From: Nocardia stercoris
GTDB lineage: Bacteria > Actinomycetota > Actinomycetes > Mycobacteriales > Mycobacteriaceae
Length of the DNA: 64,000 bases
Assembly (NCBI RefSeq): GCF_003696265.1
Contig: NZ_RFFH01000003.1
Location: forward strand, 186,001 to 250,000
Direction of reading: 5' to 3'
Under the pieces are notes generated by a model that saw nothing but the letters and a program-made list of their open reading frames with translations, had not been told where the DNA came from and did not search any database. The translations under genes and the position numbers were made by a program. Of the stretch, positions 27,407 to 36,908 are shown one piece after another. Positions within the stretch are counted from its first letter, which is position 1. Each line of letters opens with the position of its first letter.

Positions 27407-28924
27407 TCATGCACTCACCGGCCGGTCGGAAACCGGTACGGCCACACCATCACTGGACGCCGCCTGCTGGGCGTTCTGTCCCTCTGCCACATCCGCCGGA
27501 CTGAACCGCATCCACAACACCAGCACCGCGGTCGCCGCCGCCAGAACGGCGCAGCCGGCGAATGCCCAGCTGTAGCCGGCCGCGAACGGATACAGCTCCG
27601 AATCCGACAGTCCCGCACGGATTTTCTCCGGGCCGCCGAGCGCCGCTTTGTGCGATCCCACCACCGCGCCCACCGCCACCAATCCCGCTGCGCCACCGAG
27701 GTTCTGAGCGACCTGCGCCAGAGCGGTGATCGGGCCGATCTCGGTCACCGCGACACCGGCGATGACCGAGAGCGTCAACGCGATGAACGCCAGCCCGAAT
27801 CCGAAGCCGCACACGAAAACCGAGCCCGCGATGCCGGGGAAGTACGCCGGATGATGGGTGGTGATGGCGGCCGCGAACAAGCAACCCGCGCAGATGATCA
27901 CCGCGCCGGCCGCCACCAGCCAGCGCGGAGCCACACGCAGCGCCAGATTCGAGGCGAGGGCCGCCGCCGCGGCCAGCCCGACGGCGAACGGAACCGAAGC
28001 CAGACCGCTCTGCGTGGGCGAATACCGCAGGATCCCTTGCAGATACATGGCCAGGTACACCGACAGGCTCATCATGATCGCGCCCATCACCAGGATCGAG
28101 CACAACGCGGACACCCGGCTGTGGTTGCGGAAAAGGCTGAACGGCAGGATCGGCGCCACGGCGCGCCGTTCGACCCGCACGAACAACACCAGCAGCACGA
28201 CAGCCAGCAGCGCGGGGACCACGACCACCAGCCGGCCCCAGCCGGCCGGACCCTCGTTGACCGCGAACACCGCGGCCGTGACGCCGCCGGTCACCAGTAG
28301 CGCGCCCGGCCCGTCGAGCGACACCCGATGTCCTTGCGACTCATGCAGATACACCAGCGCACCGAGCACCACCAGCGTTCCGATCGGCACATTGACCAGG
28401 AACACCAGCCGCCACGACACATCGGCGAGCAGGCCGCCCACCGTCAGGCCGAGGACGGACCCGATACCGGTCAGCGCCGCGTAGATGCCGAAGGCCTGAC
28501 TGCGCGGCTTGCCCGGCGCGTAGGTGGCAGCGATCAGCGCCATCGCGGTCGGGGACGCCACCGCCGCCGCGATCCCCTGCAGCGCCCGGCCCGTGATCAG
28601 GCTCGCCTCGTTCCAGGACAGACCGCAGAGCAGCGAACTGAGGGTGAACACCGCGACCCCGGCCACGAAGACCCGTTTGCGCCCGAGGGTGTCACCGAGT
28701 CGGCCGCCCGGCAGCATCAGGCCACCGAAGGCCAGCACGTACGCGGTGATGATCCAGTTGCCGCCAGCCTCGGTGAGCCCCACCGCCTCTCGAATGCGGG
28801 GCAGCGCGAGAGCCACGACCGTCCCGTCCAGAACTACCAGCAGTTGCAGGCCCCCGACCACGAATATGGCCGGTCCCCACACTCTGGTCTGCCCCGCACC
28901 CGTCGCCGTCCCCGAGGAAGTCAT
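27407..28924 (-). CDS. MFS efflux transporter, DHA2 (14-TM) type
   Basis: This 505-residue exporter has about 14 helices. Helix 1 carries LVVLDGTVVALALPRI, the DHA2 signature, and motif A is GGRLGDTLGRKRVF. It resembles actinobacterial antibiotic-export proteins. No regulator is adjacent; the coiled-coil gene follows on the same strand. The substrate is unknown. Confidence 0.87.
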   Translation of the reverse strand: MTSSGTATGAGQTRVWGPAIFVVGGLQLLVVLDGTVVALALPRIREAVGLTEAGGNWIITAYVLAFGGLMLPGGRLGDTLGRKRVFVAGVAVFTLSSLLCGLSWNEASLITGRALQGIAAAVASPTAMALIAATYAPGKPRSQAFGIYAALTGIGSVLGLTVGGLLADVSWRLVFLVNVPIGTLVVLGALVYLHESQGHRVSLDGPGALLVTGGVTAAVFAVNEGPAGWGRLVVVVPALLAVVLLVLFVRVERRAVAPILPFSLFRNHSRVSALCSILVMGAIMMSLSVYLAMYLQGILRYSPTQSGLASVPFAVGLAAAAALASNLALRVAPRWLVAAGAVIICAGCLFAAAITTHHPAYFPGIAGSVFVCGFGFGLAFIALTLSVIAGVAVTEIGPITALAQVAQNLGGAAGLVAVGAVVGSHKAALGGPEKIRAGLSDSELYPFAAGYSWAFAGCAVLAAATAVLVLWMRFSPADVAEGQNAQQAASSDGVAVPVSDRPVSA

Positions 28925-29026
28925 AGCGCTCGACGGTACCTGTCACTCGGCGCACCAGGTGGACCAGGTCGCCGTGTCGGCGCAGGCCAGCGCCCGTTTT
29001 CGACCCCGAAGACCGTTGTGTGCCGG

Positions 29027-30277
29027 TCACCCGCGCCGGCGGCGCAACCCGATGATCGCGGCGGCGAGGATCACCAGATAGACGATCACGTAACAGTTCA
29101 ACAGAATCGGGGCGACCGGCCACTGCGGCGGAAACAGGAACAGCCCGACCACGACCCAGTGCTCGTTCCACTGGTAGGTCCAGGCACCGACCGCCAGATA
29201 CAGTGCGGCAGTGACCCACCACCAGCCTGGTGCGCGCTGTGCGCGATGGACCAGATCCACCAGCAGTGGCACGAACCAGACCCAGTGGTGGTTCCAGGTG
29301 AACGGCGACACCGCACATGCCGTCATGCCGGCCAGCGTGACCGCCAGCAACGGTTCTCCGCGGCGGTTCCATTCAGCGCCCGCCAGCAGCCCGGCCACCG
29401 CCACGGGCGCGGCGACCAGCAGCCACAACCAAGCGGGCACGGCGTGGTGGGTGAGATGCGCGATCGCGCCGCGCAGTGATTGGTTGGCGGGCATGGTGTC
29501 CGGTGCGATCCGCCCGGCCTCGAAGAACGTGGACGTCCAGTACTGGCGGGAATCGTCCGGCAGGAGCAGCCCCGCCACCACGACGGTCCCGACGAATGTC
29601 AGCGCCGTTCCGGCCGCGGTTCGCCACTGCCGCAACGCCAGCAACTGCGCCACGAAGAACAGCGGTACCAGCTTGATGCCCGCGGCCACTCCGATCCAGG
29701 TGCCGCGCAGTTCCCGGTCCGCGCCGTCGGATTCGGGCGTGCGGGTGAAGGTCCACAGCACCAGGGCCATCAACACCAGGTTGATCTGCCCGTAGTAGAG
29801 CGTGGACCGCACCGGTTCCAGGAATACACAGGTCAGGGCGAGCAATCCGCTCACGCCCGCGAGCCGTGGGGTGATCCGGTAGCCGAGGACCCGCCAGCAC
29901 AGCAGCACGCAGCCGTAGAGCACGGCCGAATTGAGGACCAGGCCGGTGTCTCGGACCGCAGCCCAGGGCACCGCCAGGATCGGCAGGAAGATCAGCGTGG
30001 AGAACGGTGTGTAGGTGTAGGAGAGCCCGCGGAAGGTTGTCTCGGTGTAGAGCGGATGACCGTGCGCGATCTTCCACGCGCCGTCGCGATAGATGTGCAG
30101 ATCGAATCCGCCGGCCAGGATCCCGGCCCCGTTGAGCCACGGGTCGACCAGTGTGAAGGTCAGCAGCAGCGACACCGCGGCGGTCACGGCCAGCACGACG
30201 CGCGTGCGATTGCCGATTGGCTCCGGTGGGCGCGGATCCTCCACTGTCGCAACGATTTCCGTTGCATTATCGGTCAC
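29027..30277 (-). CDS. GT87-family polyprenyl-phosphate-dependent mannosyltransferase-like membrane protein
   Basis: This is a 416-residue GT-C glycosyltransferase with about 10 membrane helices. The family hallmark, an acidic pair in the first external loop, is seen in GGFDLHIYRDGAWKIAHGHPLY (residues about 57-78, core FDLHIYRDGAW). EPVRSTLYYGQINLVL and a long tail of helices follow. GT87 includes PimE and the LM/LAM alpha-1,2-mannosyltransferases, which use polyprenyl-phosphomannose on the outer face of the membrane. It probably modifies phosphatidylinositol mannosides, lipomannan or another envelope glycolipid. It is monocistronic by spacing. Confidence 0.8.
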   Translation of the reverse strand: MTDNATEIVATVEDPRPPEPIGNRTRVVLAVTAAVSLLLTFTLVDPWLNGAGILAGGFDLHIYRDGAWKIAHGHPLYTETTFRGLSYTYTPFSTLIFLPILAVPWAAVRDTGLVLNSAVLYGCVLLCWRVLGYRITPRLAGVSGLLALTCVFLEPVRSTLYYGQINLVLMALVLWTFTRTPESDGADRELRGTWIGVAAGIKLVPLFFVAQLLALRQWRTAAGTALTFVGTVVVAGLLLPDDSRQYWTSTFFEAGRIAPDTMPANQSLRGAIAHLTHHAVPAWLWLLVAAPVAVAGLLAGAEWNRRGEPLLAVTLAGMTACAVSPFTWNHHWVWFVPLLVDLVHRAQRAPGWWWVTAALYLAVGAWTYQWNEHWVVVGLFLFPPQWPVAPILLNCYVIVYLVILAAAIIGLRRRRG

Positions 30278-30603
30278 CGCGGGACCACCTCGGGTTCGGA
30301 TTCGTCACTACCGTCCGGTTGTAACAGAACCAGATTCGTCGCCACGAACCGCCCTGTGAACGGTGATGACGGCGTGTCGCTAGGGGCGACCCGGCGGTGC
30401 GAGCGGTTCGTGCCGGAGTGTGACGGCGCAGCAAACACCGGTCAGGACACCTCATCTCCCCCGGACGCGTGCCCGCCGACTACTTCGGCCGACACGACCG
30501 GAGCCGGCCGCTGCACGTCGTCGCCCGATAACTGGTTCGTTGAGCAGATTGCCGCCGTACCGCGGTGCTAAACCTTTGCGAACGAATTACCCCGGCGCCG
30601 AAA
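30278..30603. other. Intergenic region upstream of the GT87 gene
   Basis: This stretch of 326 bp lies between the GT87 start and the terminator of the next operon. It should contain the GT87 promoter, but I see no convincing -10/-35 pair, conserved palindrome or coding signal; open frames here lack ribosome sites and family features. Confidence 0.4.
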
Positions 30604-30644
30604 TGCGGGTGCCCCGGTCACGATTCGTGACCGGGGCACCCGCA
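30604..30644 (-). terminator. Long perfect hairpin terminator
   Basis: The inverted repeat has two 20-bp arms (TGCGGGTGCCCCGGTCACGA and its exact complement) around a single base, so in RNA about 18 pairs with a short loop. It is 11 bp downstream of the stop of the DHA2 gene at 30656 and is followed on that strand by a short T run. It is the strongest terminator in the window. Confidence 0.9.
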
Positions 30645-30655
30645 GGCTCCGAACC

Positions 30656-32119
30656 TCAGCCGTGGACCAGCTCGGACTCCGGCTCGGCGTCGACCGGGCC
30701 GTGCGGGGAGGACTCGGCCCGGTTGGGCAGCAGCGCCGCCATCACCACGACCAGCACCGTCAGCGCCGCCGAGACACCGAAGGCCAGCTTCATGCCGTCC
30801 AGATGCGCGGTGAGCGGCTCGGTGCCCGACGCCACGAGGCCCTTGGCGCGGGACGTCATCAGGGTGATCACCAGTGCGGTGCCGAAGGCGGCCGCCACCT
30901 GCTGCAGGGTGCCCAGCATGGAGCTGCCGTGCGAGTACAGGTGCATCGGCAGGGCGCCCAGGCCCAGGGTGAACACCGGTGTGAAGGTGGCCGCGAGCGA
31001 GACCATCAGCAGGATGTGCAGCACCAGCAGCATCCAGTACGGCGTGGTCAGCGTGATCTGGGTGAAGCCGGCCAGCGCGGCGACGATGCCGATCGAACCG
31101 GGAACCACCAGCAGCCGCGCGCCGAACCGGTCGAACACCTTGCCGACCGACGGCCCGAGCAGGCCCATCGCCAGGCCGCCCGGCATCACCAGCAGACCGG
31201 TCTCCAGCGGAGACAGGTGGCGCAGGTTCTGCAGGTACAGCGGGAGCAGCATCATCGAGCCCAGCATGGCCAGGAACGCCACCGCCATCAGCACCAGCGC
31301 CTTGGCGTAGGTGGGCGCCAGCAGCACCCGCAGGTCCAGCAGCGGGGTGCCCGACCGCTGCAGCCGGATCTGCCGCCAGGCGAAGACTCCGATCGCCGCC
31401 GCACCCGCGGCCACGATCAGGCCCGGAACAGCGGCGTTACCGCCCTCGAAGCGGCTCAGACCGTACACCAGCCCACCGAAGCCGAGGGCCGCCAGCATCA
31501 CCGAGGTCCAGTCGATCGCGCCCGGCTGGGGCTCACCGATGTTGTCGAGCTTGCGCAGGCCGAGCCAGGTGACCACACCGGCGATCGGCAGCATCATGAC
31601 GAACAGCCAGCGCCACGACGCGACCTGCAACACCAGGCCGGAGGTCACCGGGCCGAGCGCGGGGGCCACCGAGATAGCCAGGGTCACGTTGCCCATGACG
31701 CGGCCGCGGTCCTGTTCGGCAACGACCGTCATCAGGGTGGTCATCAGCAGCGGCATCATGACCGCCGTACCGCAGGCCTGCACGATGCGACCGGCCAGCA
31801 GCAGCGGGAACACCGGCGCGACGGCGGAGAGCAGGGTGCCGGTGATGAAGACGCCCATGGCGACCGAGTAGGCGGTGCGTGTGGACACCCGCTGCAGGAA
31901 CCACCCCGTGGTCGGGATGACCGACGCCATAGTGAGCATGAACGCGGTCGACACCCACTGGGCGGCGCTCTCGGTGACCTTCAGGTCGTTCATCAGCCGC
32001 GGGATCGCGTTGATCATGACGGTCTCGTTCAGAATCACCACGAAAGTCGCGAGGGTCAGGACCCTGACGACGGCCGGTGTGCGGCCGCCACCGCCGGCCG
32101 TGGGCGGTTGTTCTGGCAT
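30656..32119 (-). CDS. MFS efflux transporter, DHA2 type (EmrB/QacA-like)
   Basis: This 487-residue exporter has about 14 helices. Helix 1 reads FVVILNETVMINAIPRL, with Asn-Glu in place of the usual Leu-Asp, a variant seen in Lmr/MDR-type DHA2 proteins. The motif C-like APALGPVTSGL is clear. The ATG at 32119 has GGAGG eight bases upstream and is preferred over an ATG 20 codons earlier. It is divergent from the GNAT gene across 424 bp. Confidence 0.86.
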   Translation of the reverse strand: MPEQPPTAGGGGRTPAVVRVLTLATFVVILNETVMINAIPRLMNDLKVTESAAQWVSTAFMLTMASVIPTTGWFLQRVSTRTAYSVAMGVFITGTLLSAVAPVFPLLLAGRIVQACGTAVMMPLLMTTLMTVVAEQDRGRVMGNVTLAISVAPALGPVTSGLVLQVASWRWLFVMMLPIAGVVTWLGLRKLDNIGEPQPGAIDWTSVMLAALGFGGLVYGLSRFEGGNAAVPGLIVAAGAAAIGVFAWRQIRLQRSGTPLLDLRVLLAPTYAKALVLMAVAFLAMLGSMMLLPLYLQNLRHLSPLETGLLVMPGGLAMGLLGPSVGKVFDRFGARLLVVPGSIGIVAALAGFTQITLTTPYWMLLVLHILLMVSLAATFTPVFTLGLGALPMHLYSHGSSMLGTLQQVAAAFGTALVITLMTSRAKGLVASGTEPLTAHLDGMKLAFGVSAALTVLVVVMAALLPNRAESSPHGPVDAEPESELVHG

Positions 32120-32543
32120 CGGATAACCTCCGGGGATTCGATCAGCGAGTTCGGCGACGAGCGGCGCTGTGCGGGCCACTCCTGTTTCGAGACGTGGCGG
32201 CCGAGCTCAACTCATCGGTCGTCGGCAAGTATTGCGCGCACCACTGACAGAAATCGTTCGAATATCCGCCGTCTACTCCGCATCACGCCGCATTCCCGCA
32301 GGTAGCGGGAGTGTTCACGGCGTGAAACCTGGTGCGGTGAGCTGCATCACGTTCACAGGTTCGCGGCCGACCGGCATCGTCGGTACGCCCGGGGCCTCTG
32401 CGGCAACCTTCTCGTGACCGGTTCACGTGCGTGCGCGACTTTCGTTGCGGCGCGCACCGCACACCGCGAGCGGCCCGGCCCCGCCGGCGCACGTCCCCGT
32501 TCGTGCCGGTGACGATCGACTCGCGCTGTGCTGTAGTGGGCGC
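32120..32543. promoter_or_regulatory. Divergent intergenic region with nested hairpin at 32284-32324
   Basis: This holds the start regions of the DHA2 gene (-) and the GNAT gene (+). A composite inverted repeat is visible: outer arms CACGCCG (32284) and CGGCGTG (32318), inner arms TCCCGC (32294) and GCGGGA (32305) around AGGTA. It lies 165 bp upstream of the transporter start and could be a leader structure or an operator. No gene is supported here. Confidence 0.45.
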
Positions 32544-33014
32544 ATGACGGTAGGTGATCAGCAGATCCGCCGGGCGGTCGTGGACGATGCCCGCGCCGCC
32601 GCGCGGCTGCTCGACGACTTCAATCGCGAATTCGACACTCCGACACCGGGAGTGGAGGCACTGACCGCACGGCTCACCACTCTGCTCGCCGGCGACGCGA
32701 TCGTCGTCCTGCTCTGCGGCGAACCGGCGGTGGGAATCGCCGTGCTGTCGTTCCGACCCAATGTGTGGTTCGACGGCCCGGTCGCACTGCTCGACGAGCT
32801 CTACATCCAGCCGGACCTGCGCCGCTGTGGACTCGGAAATCGCTTACTGGAGACCGCGATCGGTGTGGCCCGCGCCCACGGCGCCGGAACCCTGGAGATC
32901 AATGTCGACGGCGAGGACACCGACGCCCGCCGATTCTACGAAGCCCACGGCTTCAGCAACACCGAGCCCGGCGCAACCGAACCGATGTACTTCTACTACC
33001 GCGACCTCGACTGA
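32544..33014 (+). CDS. GNAT-family N-acetyltransferase
   Basis: This is a 156-residue acetyl-CoA-dependent acyltransferase fold. Acetyl-CoA binding is indicated by LYIQPDLRRCGLGNRLLETA (Q/RxxGxG/A motif, about residues 87-106), and the C-terminal DARRFYEAHGF segment is standard. The substrate is unknown; resistance, protein or small-molecule acetylation are all possible. The ATG at 32544 is chosen because the frame upstream is Arg/Pro-rich and unconserved. Confidence 0.85.
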   Translation: MTVGDQQIRRAVVDDARAAARLLDDFNREFDTPTPGVEALTARLTTLLAGDAIVVLLCGEPAVGIAVLSFRPNVWFDGPVALLDELYIQPDLRRCGLGNRLLETAIGVARAHGAGTLEINVDGEDTDARRFYEAHGFSNTEPGATEPMYFYYRDLD

Positions 33015-33026
33015 CCGACCCCGGCG

Positions 33027-33656
33027 TCATGCCGGTTTGTGCCAGATCAGTGAGTAACGCCAGAACAGATGCCGGCGGACGACGGCGGACGGCAACAGGT
33101 CTCGGGCCGCCGACCGGACGTCGGCGGTGGTGGTCGTGGGGTCCAGCATCGGCATGCCGATGTCCTGCCATTTTCCGGCCCGGCCCTGGGCCGCGCGCAG
33201 CACGCCCATGACTGCGTTGGCGGGCAGTGAGATTGCCTCCCACGGTACTTCGCGCCCGGTTACCCGCGGAATGCCGATGACGGCGAGCGTTCCACCGGGG
33301 CGGACCAGTGATCCCAGGCGAGCCAGTGCGGGCCGCAACGGCATGTGGTGCAGGCTGGAGATCGCGGTGACCGCGTCGTATCCGTCCGGCGCCAGGTCCA
33401 CGGAATCCATGACGTCGCCGTGCACCCAGCGCACGGTGCCGCCTTCGGCCCTCGCCAGATCGATCATGGCGGCGGAACGGTCGATCCCGTCCACCGCGCC
33501 CGCTCGAGCGGCCAGCTTCCGCGCGAAAACCCCGGTCCCGCAACCGACATCGAGTGCGCGGTCCATCCGCTCCGGGAGCGCCCGCAACAGCAGAGCGTGG
33601 TAGTGGGCGTTGTGGTCCCAGTGCAACGCCGCGGGCAATTGCGGGATCAGCCTCAT
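33027..33656 (-). CDS. Class I SAM-dependent methyltransferase
   Basis: This is a 209-residue Rossmann-fold methyltransferase. Motif I is ALDVGCGTGVFARKLA (about residues 34-49), followed by the acidic VDGIDRS, HGDVMD and the post-motif YDAVTAISSLHHMPL typical of small-molecule methyltransferases. The substrate is unknown. It is convergent with the GNAT gene (12 bp apart) and divergent from the VOC gene (59 bp). Confidence 0.85.
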   Translation of the reverse strand: MRLIPQLPAALHWDHNAHYHALLLRALPERMDRALDVGCGTGVFARKLAARAGAVDGIDRSAAMIDLARAEGGTVRWVHGDVMDSVDLAPDGYDAVTAISSLHHMPLRPALARLGSLVRPGGTLAVIGIPRVTGREVPWEAISLPANAVMGVLRAAQGRAGKWQDIGMPMLDPTTTTADVRSAARDLLPSAVVRRHLFWRYSLIWHKPA

Positions 33657-33715
33657 CCGGCCAGGCTACGACAATCGGCGCCGGTCGCCGCCCGGATCGG
33701 GGGTAGATTCCGGAC

Positions 33716-34111
33716 ATGCCACTGGGACATCTCGGCGTGAACGTCACCGATCCGAACGCGGCCCGCGCCTACTACGACGAGCTCATGCCGCTGCTGAACT
33801 ACGAACGCTACCTGGGCGACGACACGCAGTTCGCCTACCGCCCCGCCCAGGGCAAGATCGGCACCCACCTGTTCTTCTATCCCGCTCCCACGCCGGGCTA
33901 TGCAGCGGACCGGGCGGGTCTGCAACACCTCGCCTTCATGCTGCCCACGCGCGCCGCGGTGCGCACCGTGCACGACTGGGCGCGAGCCCACGGCGACGAA
34001 ATCGTCCACCCGCCACAGGAATTCCCGCAATACCCGCCGCCCTACTACGCCACCTTCTGGATCGGATACGACGGCGTGCTGCTCGAAGCGGTTTGCCACA
34101 AGGACGCCTGA
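33716..34111 (+). CDS. VOC-superfamily protein
   Basis: This is a 131-residue glyoxalase-fold protein. GHLGVNVTDPNAARAYYDELMPLLNYERY at the start, QHLAFMLPTRAAV in the middle and GVLLEAVCHKD at the end place candidate metal ligands at His5, the His of QHLAF and the Glu of LLEAV, so a metal-dependent lyase or dioxygenase is plausible. The substrate is unknown. Confidence 0.8.
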   Translation: MPLGHLGVNVTDPNAARAYYDELMPLLNYERYLGDDTQFAYRPAQGKIGTHLFFYPAPTPGYAADRAGLQHLAFMLPTRAAVRTVHDWARAHGDEIVHPPQEFPQYPPPYYATFWIGYDGVLLEAVCHKDA

Positions 34112-34132
34112 ACCGCTCGCCGCGCGTCCGAA

Positions 34133-34155
34133 ACCGGTGCCGACACGGCGCCGGT
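34133..34155 (+). terminator. Weak hairpin after the VOC gene
   Basis: ACCGGTGCC and GGCGCCGGT pair at 8 of 9 positions around GACAC, 22 bp after the stop. It is a plausible but modest terminator. Confidence 0.4.
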
Positions 34156-34262
34156 CGCACCGCCGCACCGTGTTTCGCCCGTGATAGCGTCTGGCTCTCG
34201 ATGCCGATCGGCCCCTTGGGGAACGGTGGGGGCCGCTGACACCAGCTGGAAGGCGGCGGTAG

Positions 34263-35141
34263 GTGGCGACCAGAGGAGCACTGCGGTTCGGGCCGCACGC
34301 GGGAGCGTTGCTGGCACTGCTGTCGGGCGCGCTGGGTGGCCCGCCGGCGACTGCCGGTGCCGAGCCGGTCACCGTCCCGGACATCGTGGCGGCGCAGGTG
34401 ATCGAGCCGCCGGTCGAGTGTGCGGCCGGTTCACGCCCCTATCCGGTCGTCGTGTTGCCGGGCGCCGACGGCACGACGGCGGACACCGCCGCACAATGGG
34501 CGCCCATGGTGGACGCGCTGCAGCAGGCGGGAGCGTGTGTTCTCGTCTTCCAAGGCGGCATCATCGGTACGCAACGGTGGGCAGTCGACCCGGCCGTCTC
34601 CGCTCGACAGGTCGCGCAGTTCGTCGACGAGGTGCGGGCGGTCACCGGCGCACCGAAGGTCGATATCGTCGCGCACTCCGCGGGCGCGGTGATCGGCGAC
34701 TACTACGTCAAGGTGCTGGGCGGTTTCCCGAACGTGCACAGCCTGATCCAGCTGGCGCCGGAGACCCACGGCTCCGACGGATCCGGGGTCCTGCCGGGCC
34801 TTCCGGTACCACCGGCGCAGCTGGTCGCGGGCCTGCCGATCGCACCACCGCTGGCCGGTCTGCTCGGGGTCGGCGGCGCTCTCGGTCTGCTCTCCGCGGC
34901 GCCTGCCGTCACCGCGCTCGGCGACGGTCCGATCGCGCAGCCCGGTGTCGAGTACTCGATCATGGCCACCAGGAACGACACGCTGGCGACGCCGGTGGGC
35001 ACCTCGTCGTTCATCGACGAGCCCGGCGTCACCAACGTGTTCTACGAGGACCAGTTCCCCGGCAGCGCGCCGGTCGACCACTCGAGCCTGCGATCCAGCC
35101 CGAACACCACCGAATGGGTTGTGGCGCAGCTGTATCGGTGA
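34263..35141 (+). CDS. Secreted lipase/esterase (alpha/beta hydrolase, lipase class 2-like)
   Basis: This is a 292-residue exported hydrolase. The first 33 residues look like a Sec signal (Ala/Leu-rich core, TAGA cleavage region). The mature part has an oxyanion segment VVVLPGADG, nucleophile Ser139 in AHSAG, a likely acid in NDTLATP and His in PVDHSSL. Cys53 and Cys92 could form a disulfide. Similar Nocardia and Streptomyces secreted lipases act on triacylglycerols or esters. It starts with GTG 34263 after GGAAGG. It is convergent with the phosphoesterase gene, 18 bp away. Confidence 0.84.
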   Translation: MATRGALRFGPHAGALLALLSGALGGPPATAGAEPVTVPDIVAAQVIEPPVECAAGSRPYPVVVLPGADGTTADTAAQWAPMVDALQQAGACVLVFQGGIIGTQRWAVDPAVSARQVAQFVDEVRAVTGAPKVDIVAHSAGAVIGDYYVKVLGGFPNVHSLIQLAPETHGSDGSGVLPGLPVPPAQLVAGLPIAPPLAGLLGVGGALGLLSAAPAVTALGDGPIAQPGVEYSIMATRNDTLATPVGTSSFIDEPGVTNVFYEDQFPGSAPVDHSSLRSSPNTTEWVVAQLYR

Positions 35142-35159
35142 CGGCTACCGGTCACGGCG

Positions 35160-36302
35160 TCACGCCGCGCGCAGCACCAGTACGGTGATCTCACTGGGAG
35201 CGAACACGCGCAGCTGCGGGCCCCAGAATCCGGTGCCCCGGCTGGTGTAGAGCTGGGTGTGGTCACCGTGGCGGCTCAGCCCGGCCACCACCGGCTGCTC
35301 GAGCCGTACCAGATAGTGGAACGGCCAGATCTGCCCGCCGTGGGTGTGCCCCGAGATCTGCAGTGCGACACCGGCGCGGACCGCGTCACGCACCTGCGTC
35401 GGCTGGTGTGCCAGCAGCACGACCGGGAGCTGCGGGTCGGCGCCGGCGAGGGCGGCGTCGAGATCGGGTCCGTGGCCGGGCAATCCGCTGCCGGTGGGGT
35501 CGTCGATGCCGGCGATCACCAGCCGGTCGCCGTTGTGGGTGAGAGTCTCGTGTTGGTTGTGCAGTGGGAGCCAACCCAATTCGGTCATGGTGGTGATCCA
35601 GCCCGGTGCGTCACCGAAGTATTCGTGGTTGCCGGTGATGTAGTACCGGCCGAGCCGGGCTTCCACCTTCGCCAGCGGTTCCACCTGCGCACGCCGGGCC
35701 GCGACCGAACCGTCGGCGAGATCACCTGCGTGACAAGCGATATCGGCTCGCTGCTCGTTGACCACCGCCACGACCCGCTCCGACCAGCGCCGCCGGTCCA
35801 GGGCGGCGAAGTGGGTGTCGGTGATCACCACCATGCGCAGTCCGTCGAGCCCGGCCCCGAGCCGGGGCACGGCGACCTCGACGGTCCGCACGCGCGGCAC
35901 CCGCCGTGCCTCCACGACGCCCCACCCGATCAGCGCCGCCGACACCACCAGCACGCCGAGCGCGACGACCCGCGACCGCAGCGGATCGTCGACACCGGCC
36001 AGGATCAACACCGTCCGCCCGACCGCCCCGACGACCGACCAGCTGAACAGCACCCACATCACGCCCAGCAGGGTGTCGCCGACGATCGCGGCCGGGTCGG
36101 ACTGTTTCGGGCCGTGCCCACGGAACATGGCCAGCGGCAGGCCCACATATCCGGCCACGGCCAGAGCGGTGCCGGCCCAGAACAGCGGCCCGGAGACCGG
36201 GCAGTAGATCAATACCCACCAGGGCACCAGGAACAGCGCGGCGGGGATCACCAGGAACAGCGCGGCGCGTGGAACGTACTTCACCGCATCAATCATCCAC
36301 AT
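35160..36302 (-). CDS. Membrane-anchored metallophosphoesterase (YkuE-like)
   Basis: This is a 380-residue protein. About four N-terminal transmembrane helices (residues 10-130) are followed by a calcineurin-like phosphoesterase domain with all metal motifs: D162-x-H164 (TDTHF), GD at 193-194, GNHE at 224-227, a His in LLAHQP and GHTHGGQ. The domain sits after the last helix and could face outside. Related proteins hydrolyse UDP-diacylglucosamine or act in cell-envelope metabolism; the substrate here is unknown. Two alternative ATGs (36302 and 36296) are equally good. Confidence 0.86.
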   Translation of the reverse strand: MWMIDAVKYVPRAALFLVIPAALFLVPWWVLIYCPVSGPLFWAGTALAVAGYVGLPLAMFRGHGPKQSDPAAIVGDTLLGVMWVLFSWSVVGAVGRTVLILAGVDDPLRSRVVALGVLVVSAALIGWGVVEARRVPRVRTVEVAVPRLGAGLDGLRMVVITDTHFAALDRRRWSERVVAVVNEQRADIACHAGDLADGSVAARRAQVEPLAKVEARLGRYYITGNHEYFGDAPGWITTMTELGWLPLHNQHETLTHNGDRLVIAGIDDPTGSGLPGHGPDLDAALAGADPQLPVVLLAHQPTQVRDAVRAGVALQISGHTHGGQIWPFHYLVRLEQPVVAGLSRHGDHTQLYTSRGTGFWGPQLRVFAPSEITVLVLRAA

Positions 36303-36341
36303 CCCGCCGGACCGGGCCTCCCAGCGGGGACGAGCGTCAGG

Positions 36342-36893
36342 TCAGCGCTCGTAGGTGCCCTCGTAGCGGCCGCGGGCGAGCACAGGCGGCACCCCGGCCA
36401 CGAACTCGGCGTAGTGCACCGTCTCGGGAGTCTCGAGACGTTCAGCGAGGGCGAACAACTGGAAGACGTACCGGTGCGGACCGTGTCCCTTGATCGGCGC
36501 CGGACCGCGATAGCCGCGGGTGAGGCGCGTGTTCAGCACCCGGACACCCGGCGTGGTGGTTCCGGCGGCGAGGGCGCCCCGCGGTACGCCGGTCAGGGCC
36601 GGGTCCAGCAGGGCCAGGCAGTGCAGGAACGGCCGGGTGGTGGGCGCGTCGGGATCTTCGATCACGAGCAACCAGCCGGCCGTACCGGGCGGCGTGGCCG
36701 ACCAGCGCAGTTCCGGTGAAAGGTTCTCTCCGCCCGCCCGTTTCGCGACATGGATGCGCGGGATCGGGCCGCTCGCGGTGAAATCGGGGCTGGACAGGGT
36801 CACCGTGTCGGGCCCGTCGAGGCCGGGCAGGTTCCAGGTCAGGCCGGTGTCGCCGGCGTGGCGGTTGCGCAGCAGTGTGCCGAGAAATCCCAT
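36342..36893 (-). CDS. YbhB/YbcL-type PEBP family protein
   Basis: This 183-residue protein of the phosphatidylethanolamine-binding/Raf-kinase-inhibitor-like family has the conserved LSPELRWS (GxSP-like), VIEDPDAPT and GHGPHRYVFQLFAL motifs that build the anion-binding pocket. There is no signal peptide. The role in bacteria is unclear. It lies 15 bp downstream of the esterase gene on the same strand, so they are very likely co-transcribed. Confidence 0.88.
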   Translation of the reverse strand: MGFLGTLLRNRHAGDTGLTWNLPGLDGPDTVTLSSPDFTASGPIPRIHVAKRAGGENLSPELRWSATPPGTAGWLLVIEDPDAPTTRPFLHCLALLDPALTGVPRGALAAGTTTPGVRVLNTRLTRGYRGPAPIKGHGPHRYVFQLFALAERLETPETVHYAEFVAGVPPVLARGRYEGTYER

Positions 36894-36908
36894 GAGTACT
36901 CCGGTCGT

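Noticed and set aside
35141..35175. Weak GTGAC/GTCAC inverted repeat between the lipase and phosphoesterase genes
   Set aside because: Only 5-bp arms and partly inside coding sequence; not enough for a terminator call.
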